The notes under the pieces: generated by a model
Told to the model about the DNA's origin: nothing
The model's input: only the letters and a program-made list of their open reading frames with translations
Databases searched by the model: none
Assembly (NCBI GenBank): GCA_024638815.1
Contig: JAHEJM010000001.1
Location: 102,190-166,189, forward strand
Reading direction: 5' to 3'
Source: Acidimicrobiales bacterium
GTDB taxonomy: Bacteria; Actinomycetota; Acidimicrobiia; Acidimicrobiales; SZUA-35
DNA length: 64,000 nt
Shown: one piece after another, positions 1 to 11,250 of the stretch
Layout of the letters: every line of letters starts with the position of its first letter
Numbering within the stretch: the first letter of the stretch is position 1
Position numbers and translations under genes: made by a program

Positions 1-1642
1 TGATCCATTGAAACCCTTCGGGCCGGCAGTCGGCCAGATGCAGCGCCGGCTCTTCCCTGTACAGCAGGTTGAGGTGTGCCACCCAGTCGAACACTCCTCG
101 ATGGGGCTCGAACTCGAGCAATCCCCACGGAAGCTCCTGTTCGTGATGCCACTCACCGTCCATGGCCAGTTCCGAGCCCATGAACAGCAGCTTCTTGCCC
201 GGCATGCCGTACTGGTAGCCGTACAGCAGGCGGAGTCCTGCAAACTGGCGCCAACGATCGCCGGGCTGGCGTGACAGCAGTGAACCCTTGCCGTGCACCA
301 CCTCGTCGTGGGACAGGGGAAGCACGAAGTTCTCGTTGAAGGCGTAGATCATACGGAAGGTCAGATCGTCGTGGTGCCAGCGACGGTGGACCGGGTCACG
401 GTCGATGTAGCCCAGGGTGTCGTTCATCCACCCCATGTCCCACTTGTAGCCGAAGCCGAGCCCACCCTCGTCGACCGGCCGCGACACCCCGGGCCAGGCC
501 GTGGACTCCTCGGCCACGGTCATGATGCCGGGCTGCTCCGGAGAGAGCCGTCGGTTCAATCCCTGAAGCAACGAGATGGCACCGAAATTCTCATTGCCCC
601 CGTCTTCGTTCGGTATCCACTGACCGTCGGACCGTGAATAGTCCCGGTACAGCATGGATGCCACGGCATCGACCCGCAGCCCGTCGGCGTGGTACACGTC
701 GAGCCAGAACCGAGCGCTCGATGCCAGGAAGCTCCGTACCTCGAACCGGTCATAGTTGAAGATGGCGCTCTTCCAGTCGGGGTGGAATCCCAGTCGAGGA
801 TCGGCGTGTTCGTAGAGATGGGAGCCGTCGAAACGGGCCAGACCGTGGGCGTCGGTGGGGAAATGGCTGGGGACCCAGTCGAGCAGGACCCCGTAGCCCC
901 GCTGGTGGAGCACGTCGATCAGGTACATGAGGTCCTCGGGTCGCCCGTACCGAGCGGTGGGGGCGAAGTAGGACAGCGTTTGGTAACCCCACGAGCCATA
1001 GAACGGGTGCTCCATGACCGGAAGCAGCTCGACGTGGGTGAATCCGGTTCGGTCGAGATGGTCGGCCAGCTGATGGGCCAAGCCCCGGTAACCGTTGGGC
1101 TCGTACCGCCACGAGCCCAGGTGGACTTCGTAAATGGAGATGGGGGAGGAAGTGGTGTGTCGACGGGCCCGGTCCGCCATCCACTCGGCGTCCCCCCACC
1201 GGTAGTCGACGGCCCAGAGCCGAGATGCCGTGGCCGGCGGTTCCTCGGTGGCGAGAGCCATGGGATCGGCCTTGTCCAGCCTCACTCCTGCCCTGGTCAC
1301 GATTCGGTACTTGTAACACTGGCCGTGCTCGGCGCCCGGGACCCGGCCCGACCAGATTCCGCTGTTGGAGGGGGACAGAGGGTGACGGTCGGGGTCCCAG
1401 CGGTTGAATTCACCGATGACCGACACTTCCCGTGCCGCCGGGGCCCATACCCGGAACGTACAGCCGGTGGAATCGAGTCGGGCGCCGAGGAAGTGATGGA
1501 TGCCGTGGTGACGTCCCGCCCCGAACAGCAACAGATCCTCGGACGTCGGGCCCACGTTGCCGCCGCCCATCGACGGCGGCTCGGTGGTTGCCACTGGTCC
1601 GCCGGCGATTGAGTGGGGGTAGGGATGGCCGGAAAGTGTCAC
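1..1642 (-). CDS. glgB: 1,4-alpha-glucan branching enzyme GlgB, C-terminus cut by window start
   Basis: GlgB makes the alpha-1,6 branches of glycogen (GH13). About 547 codons are visible and the frame is still open at base 2. An N-terminal CBM48-like segment (FRVWAPAAREVSVIGEFNRW) is followed by the barrel. Visible catalytic-site motifs are GLRVDAVASML (nucleophile Asp), TVAEESTAWP (acid/base Glu) and LPLSHDEVVHG. The last residues in the window, EGFQWI, match the start of the C-terminal part. I chose GTG at 1642 because AAGGA lies about 10 bases upstream; a later GTG at 1594 is possible but would trim the N-terminus. It is divergent from glgC with about 50 bases between them, so the two probably share a control region. 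Confidence 0.95.
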   Translation of the reverse strand, partial: MTLSGHPYPHSIAGGPVATTEPPSMGGGNVGPTSEDLLLFGAGRHHGIHHFLGARLDSTGCTFRVWAPAAREVSVIGEFNRWDPDRHPLSPSNSGIWSGRVPGAEHGQCYKYRIVTRAGVRLDKADPMALATEEPPATASRLWAVDYRWGDAEWMADRARRHTTSSPISIYEVHLGSWRYEPNGYRGLAHQLADHLDRTGFTHVELLPVMEHPFYGSWGYQTLSYFAPTARYGRPEDLMYLIDVLHQRGYGVLLDWVPSHFPTDAHGLARFDGSHLYEHADPRLGFHPDWKSAIFNYDRFEVRSFLASSARFWLDVYHADGLRVDAVASMLYRDYSRSDGQWIPNEDGGNENFGAISLLQGLNRRLSPEQPGIMTVAEESTAWPGVSRPVDEGGLGFGYKWDMGWMNDTLGYIDRDPVHRRWHHDDLTFRMIYAFNENFVLPLSHDEVVHGKGSLLSRQPGDRWRQFAGLRLLYGYQYGMPGKKLLFMGSELAMDGEWHHEQELPWGLLEFEPHRGVFDWVAHLNLLYREEPALHLADCRPEGFQWI

Positions 1643-1693
1643 GTTGAAGAATTCCTTCGTTTGGATGGCAAGGAGAGCAGGTTATAGGCCATC

Positions 1694-2950
1694 GTGGGGA
1701 CCATGGCAGAATCTATTGCTCGACCAAGGGTGCTCAGCATCGTTTTGGCAGGTGGAGAGGGCAAGCGGCTGTCGCCCTTGACCCTGGACCGGGCGAAGCC
1801 GGCTGTGCCGTTCGGCGGTCACTACCGGCTTATCGACTTTCCCCTGTCCAATCTGGCCAACGGTGGCTATCACAAGATCGTCGTCTTGACGCAGTACAAA
1901 AGCCACAGCCTCGATCTGCACATCTCCCGAACCTGGCGGTTCTCTCCCCTGCTCGGGTCCTACGTGGCCTCGGTTCCGGCCCAGATGAGGCGGGGACGCC
2001 GGTGGTTCTTGGGATCGGCCGATGCCCTTTTCCAAAACATGAACATCCTGGATGACGAAAAGCCCGAGTACGTCTTCGTCTTCGGGGCCGACCACATCTA
2101 TCGAATCGATCCCCGACAACTGCTGGACGCTCACATCGACTCCGGCGCCGGGGCGACGGTCTGCGCCATCAGGGTCCGCAAGGACGAAGCCGACCAATTC
2201 GGGGTGATCCAAACCGGTGTGGGCACCAGGATCTCCCAATTCGTGGAAAAGCCGGCACCCGACGAGGTTGTCGGCCTCGACGACAACCCGAGTGAGATAC
2301 TGGCCTCGATGGGCAACTATGTCTTCACCACCGATGCCTTGATCGAGGCGCTGGACCAATACGAATCGATCGAGGAACGGGGTTTCGACATCGGTGGTGA
2401 CCTCATCCCCATGATGGTCGACGGCGGCAGTTGCCACGTCTACGACTTCACCAACAACGAGATACCGGGCCAGTCCGGCCCCCACTACTGGCGGGACGTG
2501 GGGACCATCGACAGCTACTACGACGCCCACATGGATCTCGTCAAGGACTTCCCGGCTTTCGACCTCTACAACGACTTCTGGCCCATCTACACCGCCAGCC
2601 GTACCTTGCCCCCGGCCAAACTTGTGACCAGCGGCATACACGGCCCGTGCACCGTCCACCGGTCATTGCTGACGAGCGGGGTCGTGATCTCCGGTGGGAC
2701 CGTCGTCGAGTCCGTGCTCTCGCCCGGAGTCCACGTCCAGGGCGGGGCCACGGTGGAGAACTCGGTGCTGCTGGACGATGTCGTGGTGTCGGAGGGAGCG
2801 ACGGTGCGCAATGCCGTGCTCGACAAGAATGTGGTGGTACCGCCCGGGGCCTCGATCGGCTACGACCTGGATGCCGAGGCCTCCTACTACACGGTCTCGG
2901 ACAACGGCGTCGTGGTGTTGCCCAAGGGAGCCACCGCCGTCGGTCCTTGA
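1694..2950 (+). CDS. glgC: glucose-1-phosphate adenylyltransferase GlgC
   Basis: Makes ADP-glucose, the donor for glycogen synthesis, from ATP and glucose-1-phosphate. The 418-residue protein has the N-terminal nucleotidyltransferase signature (VLAGGEGKRLSPLT), the FPLSNLANGG segment, the FVFGADHIYRID metal/sugar site and a C-terminal left-handed beta-helix with hexapeptide-like repeats (about 320-410). The length is normal for the family. GTG at 1694 sits 6 bases after a TTATAG/TATAGG box, which suggests a leaderless start; ATG at 1703 would give a protein three residues shorter. It is convergent with glgA, so the three glg transcripts meet here. Confidence 0.96.
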   Translation: MGTMAESIARPRVLSIVLAGGEGKRLSPLTLDRAKPAVPFGGHYRLIDFPLSNLANGGYHKIVVLTQYKSHSLDLHISRTWRFSPLLGSYVASVPAQMRRGRRWFLGSADALFQNMNILDDEKPEYVFVFGADHIYRIDPRQLLDAHIDSGAGATVCAIRVRKDEADQFGVIQTGVGTRISQFVEKPAPDEVVGLDDNPSEILASMGNYVFTTDALIEALDQYESIEERGFDIGGDLIPMMVDGGSCHVYDFTNNEIPGQSGPHYWRDVGTIDSYYDAHMDLVKDFPAFDLYNDFWPIYTASRTLPPAKLVTSGIHGPCTVHRSLLTSGVVISGGTVVESVLSPGVHVQGGATVENSVLLDDVVVSEGATVRNAVLDKNVVVPPGASIGYDLDAEASYYTVSDNGVVVLPKGATAVGP

Positions 2951-2978
2951 GCCCCGGTGGTCGAAGCCGGGCGCCTGG

Positions 2979-4430
2979 CTAGTCGATCTGGTCGTCGGTC
3001 CCGCCGTCAGGTGCCAGCAGGCTGCGATAGACGGCGAGATGTTGGTCGGCCGGTTCCCGCCACGACCAGTCGGCGGTCATACCTCGCAGCTGGATGGCGT
3101 TACGACGGCCGGCGTGCCGAAGGCCACGTACCGCCCGATGGAGGGCGTCGATCAGACCCGCGTCGTCGATGGTGGACGACACGAAGCCGGTGCCCTGGCT
3201 CCGGTCGGCGTCGGCATCGAGCACGGTGTCGTGCAGGCCGCCGACATCGGTGACCACCGGGATCGACCCGTAGGCCATGGCCTGCATCTGAGCCAATCCG
3301 CATGGCTCGAATCGGCTGGGCATGATGAACAAGTCGGAACCGGCGAAGAGGCGATGGGCGAGGGACTCGTCGTAGTCCTCGGTGAACCAGATCCAGTCTC
3401 GGTTCTGTCCGGCCACGGCATGGAGCTGATCGGCGATGGCCCGGGACCCGGATCCGAGGATGGCCAACCGAATCGGCAGGTCGGGAAGGAATCGGGCCAC
3501 ATCGGCCAGAAGATCCATACCCTTCTGCTCGACCAGCCGGGAGACCACGGCGGCGACGGGCACCCGGGCCTCGGTGGGAGAGGCCGGATCGTGCCATCCG
3601 GCTTCGACCATCAGCTGCCGGCGGCAGTCCTGCTTGCCGGATCGGTCGTCGGCGCCGTAGTTGGCGGCGAGATGGGGATCGATTGCCGGATTCCACAACG
3701 TGGTATCGATACCGTTTCTGATCCCCACCAGCTGATCGCCCTTGTCGGCCAGCTCCTGGTGCAGACCCATACCCGCCTCCCGGGTGACGATCTCACTGGC
3801 GTAGTTCGGGCTGACGGCGATGACACGATCGGCCAGGCGGATGCCGCCGACCAGGGGATTGGCCACGTCGTACCACATGAAGGCATCGGCCCGGTGGCCG
3901 AAATGAGGCAGCCAGCCGGCCGACATGATGCCCTGGTAGCCCAGCGTGTGAATGGTGAGCACTATGGGTAGCGGGGCGTCTATGAAGCCCGAGGCGGCGG
4001 CCGTGTGCCAGTCGTTGAGATGAACGATGTCGGGCCGTGTCCGATCGGCCAGAACCGCCACCGCGGCCGAGAACGACAGGAACCGGTGATCGTTATCGGG
4101 CCAACCCTCACCGGCGGCGTCGATGTAGGGATGGGGGCGGTCCATACCCGGCACGTGCACCAGGGTGACCAAGCCGATCATGGGATGGACGCCGGTTCGC
4201 ACGGATGCACCGCCGACCCACCACGGCACGTCGAGTTCCTGTCGTTGCTCGTCGATGAGCTCGATCCCGCCGTAGTCGGGAAGGATGACATCGAGGTCGA
4301 TGTCCGATGGTGAATCGGACTCATCGCCGGTGCGGGACCGGAACTCCCGAACCAATCCGGAGGCGGCTTCGGCCAGGCCGCCGACCCGAGCCAGAGGCGC
4401 CATTTCTGCGCTGGCGAACAGCACTCTCAT
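2979..4430 (-). CDS. glgA: glycogen synthase, GT5 family
   Basis: Transfers glucose from ADP-glucose to the non-reducing end of a glucan. The 483 residues show two Rossmann lobes: the N-terminal FASAEMAPLARVGGLAEA, HLNDWHTAA and a C-terminal EPCGLAQMQAMAYGSIPVV. In classical bacterial synthases the N-terminal motif is KTGGL or KVGGL, with the lysine contacting the donor; here it is RVGGL, a conservative swap. The gene starts 4 bases after the glgX stop and the two are very likely cotranscribed. Some actinobacteria use GT4-type GlgA/GlgM, but the KxGGL-like start and the spacing of motifs place this one in GT5. Confidence 0.93.
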   Translation of the reverse strand: MRVLFASAEMAPLARVGGLAEAASGLVREFRSRTGDESDSPSDIDLDVILPDYGGIELIDEQRQELDVPWWVGGASVRTGVHPMIGLVTLVHVPGMDRPHPYIDAAGEGWPDNDHRFLSFSAAVAVLADRTRPDIVHLNDWHTAAASGFIDAPLPIVLTIHTLGYQGIMSAGWLPHFGHRADAFMWYDVANPLVGGIRLADRVIAVSPNYASEIVTREAGMGLHQELADKGDQLVGIRNGIDTTLWNPAIDPHLAANYGADDRSGKQDCRRQLMVEAGWHDPASPTEARVPVAAVVSRLVEQKGMDLLADVARFLPDLPIRLAILGSGSRAIADQLHAVAGQNRDWIWFTEDYDESLAHRLFAGSDLFIMPSRFEPCGLAQMQAMAYGSIPVVTDVGGLHDTVLDADADRSQGTGFVSSTIDDAGLIDALHRAVRGLRHAGRRNAIQLRGMTADWSWREPADQHLAVYRSLLAPDGGTDDQID

Positions 4431-4434
4431 CGTC

Positions 4435-6675
<2,241 letters not shown>

Positions 6676-6682
6676 TCAGGCG

Positions 6683-6688
6683 ATGGTA
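6683..6688 (-). promoter_or_regulatory. -10 box (TACCAT) of glgX, leaderless type
   Basis: TACCAT read on the minus strand, then 7 bases, then the glgX ATG. The spacing puts the expected transcription start on the start codon. Confidence 0.6.
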
Positions 6689-6706
6689 GTCAAACCGAAC
6701 GGTCCC

Positions 6707-7687
6707 TCACCTGGATGGCTCGATGATGATCTTGCCCACGGTCTCACGATTACCGATGGCCTCCAGACTGTCCAGCGCCTCCTCCAACGGGCGCACGGCG
6801 AAGATCAGAGGATCGATGTGTCCCGTCGTGTGCAGTTGGACGATCCTGTCCCAGTGGCGCCGCAGGGCTTCCGGCTCCCGGGCCAGCTGTGCTCCCCAAT
6901 GGACACCCACGATCGAGTAGTTCTTGAGCAGAACATGGTTTGCCGGAGCCTCCGGAATCCGTCCGCTGGTGAAGCCGATGACCAGGAGGCGCCCGTCCCA
7001 GGCCACGACCCGACGGACCTGGTCGAACACGTCTCCGCCCACCGCCTCGTACACCACATCGACCCCACGACCGTCGGTCACCTCCCGTATCGCCTCGACG
7101 ATGTCGACCTGGCGATAGTCGAACGCCTTGTCGGCCCCTACCGCGTTCACCGTGGCCACCTTGTCGGATCCGCCGGCCATGCCGTAGACGGTGGCTCCCA
7201 TGGCCTTGGCCAGTTGTACGGCGGCGGTGCCGACCCCGCCGGCGGCGGCCGTCACCAACACGGTCTCCCCGGCCCGGAGTCCGGCCCGCTCCTCGAGGGC
7301 GAACACGCCGGTTCCGTAGTTGATCAACATGGCCGCCGCCTGGGTGGCGGCCATGGAATCGGGGATGGGGAGGAGCTGGTCGGCCGGAGCGCAGACCCGG
7401 GGAGCCAGGCCACCGCCGCCCATCCACAGCACCCGGTCGCCGGTCCGCCACTGCTCGACCCCGGGGTTGACCTCGGCGATGGTTCCCGCGATTTCCCCAC
7501 CGGGAATGAACGGCAACGGGGGCTTGATCTGGTAGCGACCCTGGATCTGCAGGATGTCGGGGAACTTGAGGCCGACGGCCTCGATCTCGATCAGGACCTG
7601 GTTGCCCGACGGGACCGGTTCCGCCACGTCGACCAACTTCAGTACATCGCCGGGGTCACCCAGCTGCTCCAACTGCCACGCTCTCAT
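6707..7687 (-). CDS. NADPH:quinone oxidoreductase-like medium-chain dehydrogenase
   Basis: A 326-residue zinc-independent member of the medium-chain dehydrogenase family. It has a GroES-like N-terminal domain with FIPGGEIAGTI (the zinc-ligand GHE is absent) and a nucleotide-binding loop VTAAAGGVGTAAVQLAKAMG. This AAAGGVG form is typical of NADPH-dependent quinone or acyl-CoA reductases. The substrate cannot be told from sequence. It is on the same strand as dxs, with 84 bases between the dxs stop and its ATG, so cotranscription is possible. Confidence 0.88.
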   Translation of the reverse strand: MRAWQLEQLGDPGDVLKLVDVAEPVPSGNQVLIEIEAVGLKFPDILQIQGRYQIKPPLPFIPGGEIAGTIAEVNPGVEQWRTGDRVLWMGGGGLAPRVCAPADQLLPIPDSMAATQAAAMLINYGTGVFALEERAGLRAGETVLVTAAAGGVGTAAVQLAKAMGATVYGMAGGSDKVATVNAVGADKAFDYRQVDIVEAIREVTDGRGVDVVYEAVGGDVFDQVRRVVAWDGRLLVIGFTSGRIPEAPANHVLLKNYSIVGVHWGAQLAREPEALRRHWDRIVQLHTTGHIDPLIFAVRPLEEALDSLEAIGNRETVGKIIIEPSR

Positions 7688-7771
7688 GGATCCATCTTCA
7701 CCCGTGGGTCGAGCGGCGGCAAACCCCGTCGGTCGACTGCCGGCGTCCGGTCGTCGGCGGTGCGGGAACCC

Positions 7772-9634
7772 TCAGAGATTTGGCAACACCCCTCGGACCA
7801 TGTCGACCACGCCCGGCCCGGTCAGGCCGAGGTCGGCCAGGATGGTGTCGGGCTTGGCATGATCGATGTAGCGGGTGGGAACACCGAGAACCCGAACCTC
7901 GGGTGCGGGACGGTCTCCGGCAAGCCGATTGAGAGCCAGATCGATGGTTGACCCGATACCGCCCTCGGCCAGACCGTCCTCGATGGTGATCACCAGACGA
8001 TGCCGGGCGGCGTCGAGTAGCATGGCCTCATCCAGCGGCTTGACCGCTCGGGGGTCCCAAACCGTGGCCGAGATGCCATCAGCGATCAGGAGATCGGCAG
8101 CTTCGGTGGCGGCGGCCAACATCTTGCCCACACCGATGAGGCACACATTTTCGCCCGATCGTACCTTCCGGCCCCGCACTCCGGTGCCGACCTCGCTGTC
8201 GCCTACCGAGGGGGCCGGCGTCTTGGGCCAGCGGATGCAGACAGGGCCGTCGGTGATGTCATAGGCGTCGCTCAGCATCTGCTGAAGCTCCTGATACGAC
8301 GACGGACAGAATATGGTCATGCCCGGGATCTTGGACATGAGCACCATGTCAAGCACTCCATGGTGGGAGGGGCCGTCATCACCGGTGATGCCGGCTCGAT
8401 CAAGGCAGAAGATCACAGGCTGGCCGTGGAGACCCACGTCCAGATTGGCCTGATCGAAGGCCCGGGTCAGGAAGGTTGAGTACAGGGCCACGACCGGTCG
8501 TAGCCCACCCATGGCCATACCGGCCGCCGCGGTCACCGCGTGCTGTTCGGCGATGCCGACGTCGATGACCCGGTCGGGGAAGCGATCCCGGAACGGCAGC
8601 AAGCCGGTGGAGTCCGGCATGGCGGCGGTGATGGCCACGATGTCGTTGTGCTCCTCACCGAGCTTGATCAGGGCTTCGGTGAAGGCTGCGGTGTAGCTTT
8701 CGGGCTTGACCGCACCGATGTCGTGGAGGTTCTTGATCGGGTCGTTCTCGGCCGGCCCGTAGCCCCTGCCCTTCTGTGTCCGGACATGGATGACAACCGG
8801 ACCCGAGAACTCCCCGGCGTTCTCCACCGCCTTCTCCATTTCGGCGATGTCGTGGCCGTCGAAGGGCCCCATGTAGCGAACGCCCAATGGTTCGAAGAAC
8901 AGCTGGGGTTCCAGCGCCTCCCGGATGGCGGCCTTGGAAGCCCGGATGCCCCGCTCCGACCATCGTCCGATGAGCGGCAGCCTGGCCGTGAAGTTCTCCA
9001 GCCGGCGCTGACGCTTCATGTACACCGGGTTGGAACGGATCTTGACCAGGCTGTCCGACAGGAGCGACACCGTGGGGGCGTAGGACCGGCCGTTGTCATT
9101 GAGGATGACCGTGACGTCGGATCCGGCATGACCTAGGTTGTTCAGTCCCTCGAAGGCCATCCCGCCCGTCATAGATCCATCGCCGATCACGGCCACCACT
9201 CGCCGTTTGCGTTCCCCCGGCCGGCGGGCGGCGTCGAAGGCGGTGGCCAAACCATGAGCGTAGCCCAGAGCGGTCGAGGCGTGGCTGTTCTCGATCCAGT
9301 CATGGTCCGATTCCCGCCGGCTCGGATAGCCCGACATCCCACCGGACTGGCGTAGGGTGTCGAAACTGTCCATTCGGCCGGTCAGGATCTTGTGCACGTA
9401 GGCCTGATGGCCCGTGTCGAACAAGATCACGTCGTCGGGGGACCGGAGGGCCCGATGAAGGGCCACCGTCAACTCCACGATGCCGAGGTTGGAGCCGAGG
9501 TGGCCGCCGGCCTTGCTCTGGCTGACTTTGTCGACGATGAAGCGCCGGATCTCACGACAAAGCTGATCGAGTTCGTCGGACCGCAGGCTGCGGAGGTCGG
9601 AAGGGCTGGTAAGGCGTTCGAGTAGCATCGACAT
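7772..9634 (-). CDS. dxs: 1-deoxy-D-xylulose-5-phosphate synthase
   Basis: Thiamine-diphosphate enzyme for the first step of the MEP isoprenoid pathway (pyruvate plus glyceraldehyde-3-phosphate). The 620-residue protein starts at MSMLLERL and shows SKAGGHLGSNLG, the TPP motif GDGSMTGGMAFEGLNNLG, DIG.AEQHAV in the transketolase central domain and a C-terminal domain. The open frame runs about 120 codons further upstream, but that part has no family similarity, so I cut it at ATG 9634; ATG 9628 is an alternative. No clear Shine-Dalgarno site is visible. Confidence 0.95.
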   Translation of the reverse strand: MSMLLERLTSPSDLRSLRSDELDQLCREIRRFIVDKVSQSKAGGHLGSNLGIVELTVALHRALRSPDDVILFDTGHQAYVHKILTGRMDSFDTLRQSGGMSGYPSRRESDHDWIENSHASTALGYAHGLATAFDAARRPGERKRRVVAVIGDGSMTGGMAFEGLNNLGHAGSDVTVILNDNGRSYAPTVSLLSDSLVKIRSNPVYMKRQRRLENFTARLPLIGRWSERGIRASKAAIREALEPQLFFEPLGVRYMGPFDGHDIAEMEKAVENAGEFSGPVVIHVRTQKGRGYGPAENDPIKNLHDIGAVKPESYTAAFTEALIKLGEEHNDIVAITAAMPDSTGLLPFRDRFPDRVIDVGIAEQHAVTAAAGMAMGGLRPVVALYSTFLTRAFDQANLDVGLHGQPVIFCLDRAGITGDDGPSHHGVLDMVLMSKIPGMTIFCPSSYQELQQMLSDAYDITDGPVCIRWPKTPAPSVGDSEVGTGVRGRKVRSGENVCLIGVGKMLAAATEAADLLIADGISATVWDPRAVKPLDEAMLLDAARHRLVITIEDGLAEGGIGSTIDLALNRLAGDRPAPEVRVLGVPTRYIDHAKPDTILADLGLTGPGVVDMVRGVLPNL

Positions 9635-9792
9635 CGATTTCAGACTTGTCCGTTCCGCCGACGTTCGAAACGTGATCGTCGGCGCCGAAAACACACGTTT
9701 TCCCGAGTTAACGGTAGCGGTACGACGGGAGAGCCGTGTTGTCGGCCCTGTCGCACCCTGGACTTCGCATCCATCCGTCCCGGATGCGTCGG

Positions 9793-9798
9793 TAGGCT
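9793..9798 (+). promoter_or_regulatory. -10 box (TAGGCT) of tldD, leaderless type
   Basis: TAGGCT, 6 bases, then the tldD ATG at 9805. It lies in the 170-base divergent gap between dxs and tldD. Confidence 0.6.
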
Positions 9799-9804
9799 GT
9801 AGAC

Positions 9805-11220
9805 ATGACTTCTGTCGATCCCCTGCTGGAAACCGATCTTGTGGAACGGGTGTTGTCGGTGGCCCTTGACCGCGGCGCCGACTTCGCCGAGGTCTTCGCC
9901 GAGGACGTGGAACGCAGCTCGGCTCTACTCGACGACGGCCGGATCGAGAGCCTCTCGTCGGACCGCGATCGGGGTGTGGGAATCCGAGTCGTCGCCGGCC
10001 AATCAACCGGATTCGCCCACACGTCGAACCTGTCCGAGCATGGTCTGATCGCTGCGGCCCAGGCCGCGGCGGCCGCCGCTCGAGGCCCGGGAGACGGGGC
10101 GACCAGAACCGTCGATTTCGGCGCCGACCGTCCGTCGGTCGAGGCTGCGGCGATCAGGATCCGACCCGGTGAAATCGACAAGGGGACCAAGGTCGGGCTG
10201 CTCATGCAGGCCAACGAGGCGGCCCGGGCCACGGATGCGGCCATCAGCCAGGTCAGCGCTCGCTACGGCGACAACCGACGGCGAATCCTGGTGGCCAATT
10301 CCGACGGTGTGCTGGCCGGCGACGACCAGAGCCGGACCCTGTTCTCCGTCGGTTGTGTGGCATCGGGCGACACCGGTCTGCAGACGGGGTACGAGACCAT
10401 CGGCCTATCCATCGGGTTCGAGTTGTTCGATCGCTATGACGTCGAGGAGTTGGCTCGCAAAGCGGCCCGACGGGCACTGACCAAACTGGAGGCTCGTCCC
10501 GCCCCATCGGGGACCCTGCCGGTGGTCATCGGCCCCGGTTCCGGCGGAGTCCTGTTCCACGAGGCCTGCGGGCACGGCCTGGAGGCCGACCTGGTTCGAA
10601 AGGGGGCATCGACCTTCGCCGGAAGGGTGGGCCAGCAGGTGGCCTCGCCCCTGGTCACACTGGTCGATGACGGGACGATGGACGACGAATGGGGTCGGTT
10701 CACCATCGACGACGAGGGTCATCCGGCCACCAGGAACGTCTTGATCGAGGATGGTGTTTTGGTCGACTACATGTGGGACGGGCTGCGGGCCCGAACCGAA
10801 GGACGCTCGAGTTCGGGCAACGGTCGACGCCAGAGCTATCGCCACCTGCCCATGGTCCGTATGACCAACACCTATCTCGCCCCCGGCCAGTCCGACCCCG
10901 ATGACATCATCGCCGGGGTCGACCATGGGGTGTATGTGGCCAAACTGGGTGGCGGACAGGTCAACACCGCCTCCGGCGACTTCACCTTCGGCATGGTTGA
11001 GGCCTACATGATCGAGCATGGACAGCTGACCAGCCCCATCAGGGATGGCCAGCTCATCGGCAACGGCCCACAGGCCCTGCTGGACATCGAGGCGGTCGGC
11101 AACGACTTCGCCATGGGCTCACCCGGCACCTGCGGCAAGGACGGTCAGGGTGTCCCGGTCGGTGACGGGGTTCCGACGCTCATGGTCAAGGCGCTGACCA
11201 TCGGTGGCACGGCTTCATGA
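9805..11220 (+). CDS. tldD: TldD family metalloprotease
   Basis: Catalytic half of the TldD/TldE heterodimer, a zinc protease that degrades peptides threaded into its cavity. In other bacteria it matures microcin-type peptides or degrades CcdA. The 471 residues include the zinc motif FHEACGHGLEAD (HExxxH), a C-terminal NTASGDFTFGM segment and GSPGTCGKDGQGVPVG. The length is normal. The tldE gene follows within about 30 bases. No ribosomal-peptide precursor is visible nearby, so this looks like the housekeeping pair. Confidence 0.95.
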   Translation: MTSVDPLLETDLVERVLSVALDRGADFAEVFAEDVERSSALLDDGRIESLSSDRDRGVGIRVVAGQSTGFAHTSNLSEHGLIAAAQAAAAAARGPGDGATRTVDFGADRPSVEAAAIRIRPGEIDKGTKVGLLMQANEAARATDAAISQVSARYGDNRRRILVANSDGVLAGDDQSRTLFSVGCVASGDTGLQTGYETIGLSIGFELFDRYDVEELARKAARRALTKLEARPAPSGTLPVVIGPGSGGVLFHEACGHGLEADLVRKGASTFAGRVGQQVASPLVTLVDDGTMDDEWGRFTIDDEGHPATRNVLIEDGVLVDYMWDGLRARTEGRSSSGNGRRQSYRHLPMVRMTNTYLAPGQSDPDDIIAGVDHGVYVAKLGGGQVNTASGDFTFGMVEAYMIEHGQLTSPIRDGQLIGNGPQALLDIEAVGNDFAMGSPGTCGKDGQGVPVGDGVPTLMVKALTIGGTAS

Positions 11221-11250
11221 ACCGGGGTGAGCGGTGAGCAGGGAGATGCA

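Noticed and set aside
1682..2659. 325-codon minus-strand open frame
   Set aside because: It lies opposite glgC and reflects the GC-rich codon pattern of that gene; its translation has no protein-like domains.
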